Assembly (NCBI GenBank): GCA_001302245.1
Contig: LGYU01000016.1
Coordinates: forward strand, 310,001 to 374,000
DNA: 64,000 nucleotides
Direction of reading: 5' to 3'
DNA from: Chitinophagaceae bacterium PMP191F
GTDB lineage: Bacteria; Bacteroidota; Bacteroidia; Chitinophagales; Chitinophagaceae
The stretch's first letter is position 1, and each line of letters begins with the position of its first letter. The notes below the pieces were generated by a model. That model worked only from the letters and a program-made list of their open reading frames with translations, ran no database searches and was not told where the DNA came from. Positions 60,994-64,000 of this stretch are shown here, piece after piece. The position numbers and the translations under genes were made by a program.

Positions 60994-61638
60994 ATGAACA
61001 CTATAGTTATCAATGACAGGAAAAAAACAAACCATAGCAATGGAACCAGTAGCAGAAAAGGGCTGGTGTTCATTCCGGATATTAGTGGCTTTACTGAACT
61101 GGTGCGCAGCACTGACCTGATAACCGGGCAAATAATTACATACGAATTGCTGTCTGCCATTATCCGTCACAATACACTGGATATGGAGATAGCAGAAATA
61201 GAAGGGGATGCTATTTTCTTTTTTAAATGGCGGTCAATACCCACTACGGAAGAACTGTATGAACAGTTTGAAGTAATGAAAACAGCGTTTGACAGTAAGA
61301 TCAGAGAACTGGAAAACAAATACCATCTCGACCTGTATCTCCATCTCAAAGCAATTGCACACTACGGTGAGATGACTCAGTTTTCCATTGAAGGCTTTAA
61401 CAAACTATACGGGGAAGTGGTCATAGAAGCACATCGTTTGCTGAAGAACAATGTGCCAGCACGGTCGTACCTGCTGGTAACAGATGAACTGATGGCTGTA
61501 TCCGGACAACCGGTATTAAACAGCTTTTTTCATACAGAACGTTCCAGCAAGTTGTGTGAAATATATGGCGGTTTAAGAAACCTCTGCTTCACCTATATTC
61601 TTTTTGAATACCTCCGGCCAACACCTCATTTTTTATAA
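60994..61638 (+). CDS. DUF2652 protein (adenylate-cyclase-like fold)
   Basis: A 214-residue protein from the ATG at 60994 (MNTIVINDRKKTNHSNGTSS). The core KGLVFIPDISGFTELVRSTD, then IAEIEGDAIFFFKW, is the hallmark of DUF2652, a relative of class III nucleotidyl cyclases; the two Asp-bearing strands (DISGF and EGDA) resemble the metal-binding pair. Whether it makes a cyclic nucleotide is unknown, and some family residues needed for base recognition were not identified. It sits between AraC1 and SDR2, 18 bases before SDR2, in the AraC-controlled cluster. Confidence 0.82.
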   Translation: MNTIVINDRKKTNHSNGTSSRKGLVFIPDISGFTELVRSTDLITGQIITYELLSAIIRHNTLDMEIAEIEGDAIFFFKWRSIPTTEELYEQFEVMKTAFDSKIRELENKYHLDLYLHLKAIAHYGEMTQFSIEGFNKLYGEVVIEAHRLLKNNVPARSYLLVTDELMAVSGQPVLNSFFHTERSSKLCEIYGGLRNLCFTYILFEYLRPTPHFL

Positions 61639-61656
61639 AACAAAAACATCATTAAA

Positions 61657-62394
61657 ATGAAAACATTACATGGAAAAATTGTACTGATCACCGGTGGCAA
61701 CAGTGGTATCGGTTATTACACCGCAAAAGAACTTATCGAAAACGGCGCCCTGGTGATCATTACCGGCAGAAGAAAAGAAGCGGTAGACAAGGCAGCATCC
61801 GAACTGGGCGCTATTGGCATGATAGCAGACCAGACCAGCATCACCGATATTGAAGCACTGGCACAAAAGGTAGCGCAGCAATTCGGCAAAATTGATACGC
61901 TGGTAGTTAATGCCGGTACATCAAAACTCACCACCATTGAAGCAGCCACCGAACAGGTGTTTGATGAAATGATGGACCTGAACCTGAAAGGTGCTTATTT
62001 CACCTTAAGCAGGTTTATCCCGGTGCTGAATAACGGAGCATCTGTAGTGCTCATATCTTCATCATCTGCTTCAAAATCTGTTCCGCAGACTTCTATTTAT
62101 GCTGCCAGCAAGGCCGCCATAAATACAGTGGTAAAAGTAGCTGCCATAGAACTGGCGCCACGCGGCATCAGGGTCAATGCAGTAAGTCCCGGCCCCTTTG
62201 CTACAGAGATCATGGCAAAAACAGGGCTGGCTGATCCCAAAATACAGGACTTCATCATTTCCGGTGTACCGCTGGGCAGACTTGGTATTCCTGCAGAAGT
62301 GGGTAAACTGATCAGGTTCCTGGCAAGTGATGAAGCAGCCTTCATTACAGGTGCGGAATACCTGATTGATGGCGGCCAGTCTGTCAATAAATAA
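61657..62394 (+). CDS. SDR-family oxidoreductase (SDR2)
   Basis: A 245-residue classical SDR with the cofactor motif TGGNSGIGY, LVVNAGTSK, catalytic Ser in VLISSSSAS and Tyr-Lys in SIYAASKAA. The C-terminus FITGAEYLIDGGQSVN is the usual classical SDR ending. It is of the FabG/KR-like type and is not closely similar to SDR1 beyond the fold. The substrate is not shown. It is the last gene before the terminator of the cluster. Confidence 0.93.
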   Translation: MKTLHGKIVLITGGNSGIGYYTAKELIENGALVIITGRRKEAVDKAASELGAIGMIADQTSITDIEALAQKVAQQFGKIDTLVVNAGTSKLTTIEAATEQVFDEMMDLNLKGAYFTLSRFIPVLNNGASVVLISSSSASKSVPQTSIYAASKAAINTVVKVAAIELAPRGIRVNAVSPGPFATEIMAKTGLADPKIQDFIISGVPLGRLGIPAEVGKLIRFLASDEAAFITGAEYLIDGGQSVNK

Positions 62395-62437
62395 GTACCG
62401 GCAGTTATAATCAAGAATAATCCATAAGCTCTTTGTT

Positions 62438-62507
62438 AAGCGGCCCGCTGATAGATGCCGGATGGTTGAAAATATAGTACTATCATCCGGAGCCGCTTTC
62501 TTTTTTT
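62438..62507 (+). terminator. Terminator after SDR2
   Basis: The outer stem AAGCGGC / GCCGCTT (62438-62444 with 62492-62498) and inner stem CCGGATG / CATCCGG are followed by TTCTTTTTTT. It closes the SDR1-AraC1-DUF2652-SDR2 cluster before the AraC2 promoter. Confidence 0.75.
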
Positions 62508-62625
62508 ATAATAGCAGACAGTTACCTATTGTTGAAAACCAACTTGTTAGAGTATTGCTCAATAAAGCTGCCGGACATCCTGGTCAGGGATAATGCTTAA
62601 TTTTGTAACAGGTACCGTGGTCCTG

Positions 62626-62685
62626 TGAACAAAGTAAATCTGGCCTTATAAACAAAATTGAAAAATTGCCGATCGGCTACATTTG
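62626..62685 (+). promoter_or_regulatory. AraC operator plus promoter of AraC2
   Basis: Repeats TGAACAAAG (62626-62634) and TAAACAAAA (62649-62657), 23 bases apart, lie before TACATTTG (62678-62685), with the second repeat starting 29 bases ahead of it. Spacing is identical to the SDR1 promoter at 58874. A TTG at 62658-62660, 17 bases before the -7 box, makes a complete promoter. The text GTAAATC(A/T)GGCCTT between repeats is also shared. Confidence 0.85.
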
Positions 62686-62736
62686 TTACAGTCTTCTTCA
62701 ATACAGAAAAGACCGTTCATTTAAAATTGCAGTGTT

Positions 62737-63549
62737 ATGGAATACCAGGCAAAATATATTACCGATGATATCAAGCTGTCCTGCTACCAGGACAAGTTTT
62801 TCAAATCAGACATTATGTTTGAACACCACATGCTTATCTGGTTCATTTCCGGTGAAACCAAAATTGTGCAGGCCGAAGGAACATACATCTTTCAAAAGGG
62901 AGATATTTTTCTGATACCGCGCAACCAACTGGCCACTATTATCAATTATCCCAAAGATGGCCTGCCCCATCAAACAGTGGTCATGCACCTGACCACCGGC
63001 TGGCTGCGGAATTTTTATGAAAAGATCAAGGTTAAACCAACGTCTGCAGGTGAACACAAGATCAGGCATTACAACAATCACCCGTTACTGCAAAGTTGCC
63101 TGTTATCGCTGATACCTTATTTTGATATGAAGGAACTGCCTGAAAATATTGCCGATCTTAAAATTACAGAAGCCATCAGCATATTACGGTCCATTGATCC
63201 TGAACTTGACAACATGCTGGCCAATTTTGAAGAACCCGGCAAGATTGACCTGGCAGACTATATGGAAAAGAACTTTATGTTCAATATGCCTTTGGAAAAG
63301 TTTGGCTATCTCACCGGCAGAAGCCTGACCACGTTTAAAAGGGATTTCAAAAAGACCTTTGACAGCACTCCGCAAAAATGGCTCACCAGGAAGCGGCTGG
63401 AGCTGGCACATTACCAGTTTGTAGAAAAAAGAAAAAAGCCCGTTGACGTTTGTTATGAAGTGGGTTTTGAAAACCTGTCGCATTTCTCTTTCGCATTTAA
63501 AAAACATTTTGGCTACGCACCTACAGAGCTACTGGCCGCACAGGCATAA
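62737..63549 (+). CDS. AraC-family regulator (AraC2), paralog of AraC1
   Basis: A 270-residue regulator, strongly similar to AraC1 over its whole length (both contain GRSLTTFKRDFK and FENLSHFS.AFKKHFGYAP). The N-terminal cupin-like sensor (FEHHMLIWFISGETKIVQAE; FLIPRNQLATIINYP) and C-terminal HTH pair are intact. Its own promoter carries the same operator as SDR1, so auto- or cross-regulation is expected. It ends 7 bases before the convergent, window-truncated receptor gene. Confidence 0.94.
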   Translation: MEYQAKYITDDIKLSCYQDKFFKSDIMFEHHMLIWFISGETKIVQAEGTYIFQKGDIFLIPRNQLATIINYPKDGLPHQTVVMHLTTGWLRNFYEKIKVKPTSAGEHKIRHYNNHPLLQSCLLSLIPYFDMKELPENIADLKITEAISILRSIDPELDNMLANFEEPGKIDLADYMEKNFMFNMPLEKFGYLTGRSLTTFKRDFKKTFDSTPQKWLTRKRLELAHYQFVEKRKKPVDVCYEVGFENLSHFSFAFKKHFGYAPTELLAAQA

Positions 63550-63556
63550 CGCCACA

Positions 63557-64000
63557 TCAGTGTTTTCGCCCGCCCCTGGATGGCATTCCTGCATTTTCAG
63601 ATGAATTATCATCGTCATCGTTGCTCCCGGCAGCTTTGCGCAGGTTGCCAAATTTCCAGTTGAATGCGATGGTAAAGGCCCTATTGTAATACCTGCTGAA
63701 CGAATAACTGTTGAAGCTTGCTGCACCGGCATAACTTTTTTGCCGCATGGCATTGTCAAAAATATTTACCAGCCCGATAGTAATGCCGGCTTTTTTGTTC
63801 CATAGGTCTTTCCGGGCAGCAAACTGGTAATTGTAGTTGGCAGTGCTTCTTCCCTGCAGGGTAACATTTCCATTGTTGTAGTTGCCCGATACCTGAATGG
63901 TGTAATCGCGGGGCAGTATGTAGGAACTGTTGATCTCAAAAGAATAAAACGAACCGTTGTTCCGGACATTCAAACCGCTGCTTTTGAACCAGACATGAAA
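63557..64000 (-). CDS. C-terminal end of a TonB-dependent receptor-like barrel (5' part beyond window)
   Basis: The frame is open to the right window edge and the N-terminus is outside. About 148 residues are visible: barrel strands (YSFEINSSYILPRDYTIQVS; WNKKAGITIGLVNIFDN), a final strand AFTIAFNWKFGNL and a disordered charged tail (SNDDDDNSSENAGMPSRGG). This matches the OMP_b-brl_3 type of the receptor at 56305, including a charged tail after the barrel, though the visible sequence is clearly diverged. It is convergent with AraC2. Confidence 0.8.
   Translation of the reverse strand, partial: FHVWFKSSGLNVRNNGSFYSFEINSSYILPRDYTIQVSGNYNNGNVTLQGRSTANYNYQFAARKDLWNKKAGITIGLVNIFDNAMRQKSYAGAASFNSYSFSRYYNRAFTIAFNWKFGNLRKAAGSNDDDDNSSENAGMPSRGGRKH

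Noticed and set aside
1-64000. CRISPR arrays, rRNA genes, transposases and prophage genes
   Set aside because: No regularly spaced repeats, rRNA cores, DDE or tyrosine recombinase motifs, or phage structural genes were recognised.

Overview
The window is chromosomal DNA from a Bacteroidota bacterium, most likely of the family Chitinophagaceae (Chitinophaga or a relative). The evidence is a SusC/SusD pair, CarboxypepD_reg-like TonB receptors, FtsX-type permeases of the 800-residue Bacteroidota kind, a K+-dependent membrane pyrophosphatase, and several promoters of the Bacteroidota form (TTG, 17-20 bases, TAnnTTTG). No rRNA, phage, IS transposase, integrase or CRISPR array was seen. One tRNA is present.

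Layout. 1-4.5 kb: the 3' part of mltG, a YihY membrane protein, two thioredoxin-fold secreted proteins and trmH. 4.6-13 kb: a large AsmA-like protein, an FtsX permease and a siderophore-type TonB receptor. 13-20 kb: a small HTH regulator, a helical protein, about 1.1 kb of repeat-like non-coding DNA, a B12-binding-type radical SAM protein and three small proteins. 20-25 kb: hppA and an outer-membrane protein. 25-31 kb: a BlaI/BlaR1-like pair, a secreted protein and an M1 aminopeptidase lipoprotein. 31-38 kb: an AraC regulator divergent from a siderophore-interacting flavoprotein, then an AraC regulator divergent from an aldehyde dehydrogenase/DUF779 operon, then a TlpA-like protein.

38.3-42.3 kb: tRNA-Pro(GGG) followed by a segment of about 2.2 kb that holds a secreted serine hydrolase. 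The segment ends in an exact 23-bp copy of the tRNA 3' end plus the start of its terminator, and a third degraded tRNA 3' part lies inside. This looks like a small genomic island or a decayed tRNA-array duplication. An S41 peptidase lies just outside. 42.4-51 kb: rluF, an ECF sigma factor with its YciI partner, a compact three-gene secreted-protein cluster that starts with a 48-residue pre-peptide, an OsmC-ferredoxin fusion and another FtsX permease. 51-56 kb: a SusD/SusC pair.

56.3-64 kb: a regulatory module that appears to have duplicated. TonB receptors (one cut by the window end) flank SDR1, AraC1, a DUF2652 cyclase-like protein, SDR2 and AraC2. The two AraC proteins are close paralogs. 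The promoters of SDR1 and AraC2 share the same architecture: two TRAACAAA-type direct repeats 23 bp apart, the second starting exactly 29 bp before an identical TACATTTG -7 element.

The most useful new observations are that duplicated AraC operator architecture, two further AraC-type direct-repeat operators with 21-bp spacing (32.56 and 34.44 kb), the tRNA-Pro direct-repeat island, the secreted peptide cluster at 45.6-47.8 kb, and dispersed families of degenerate intergenic words. Functions are inferred from sequence alone; no database search was run.
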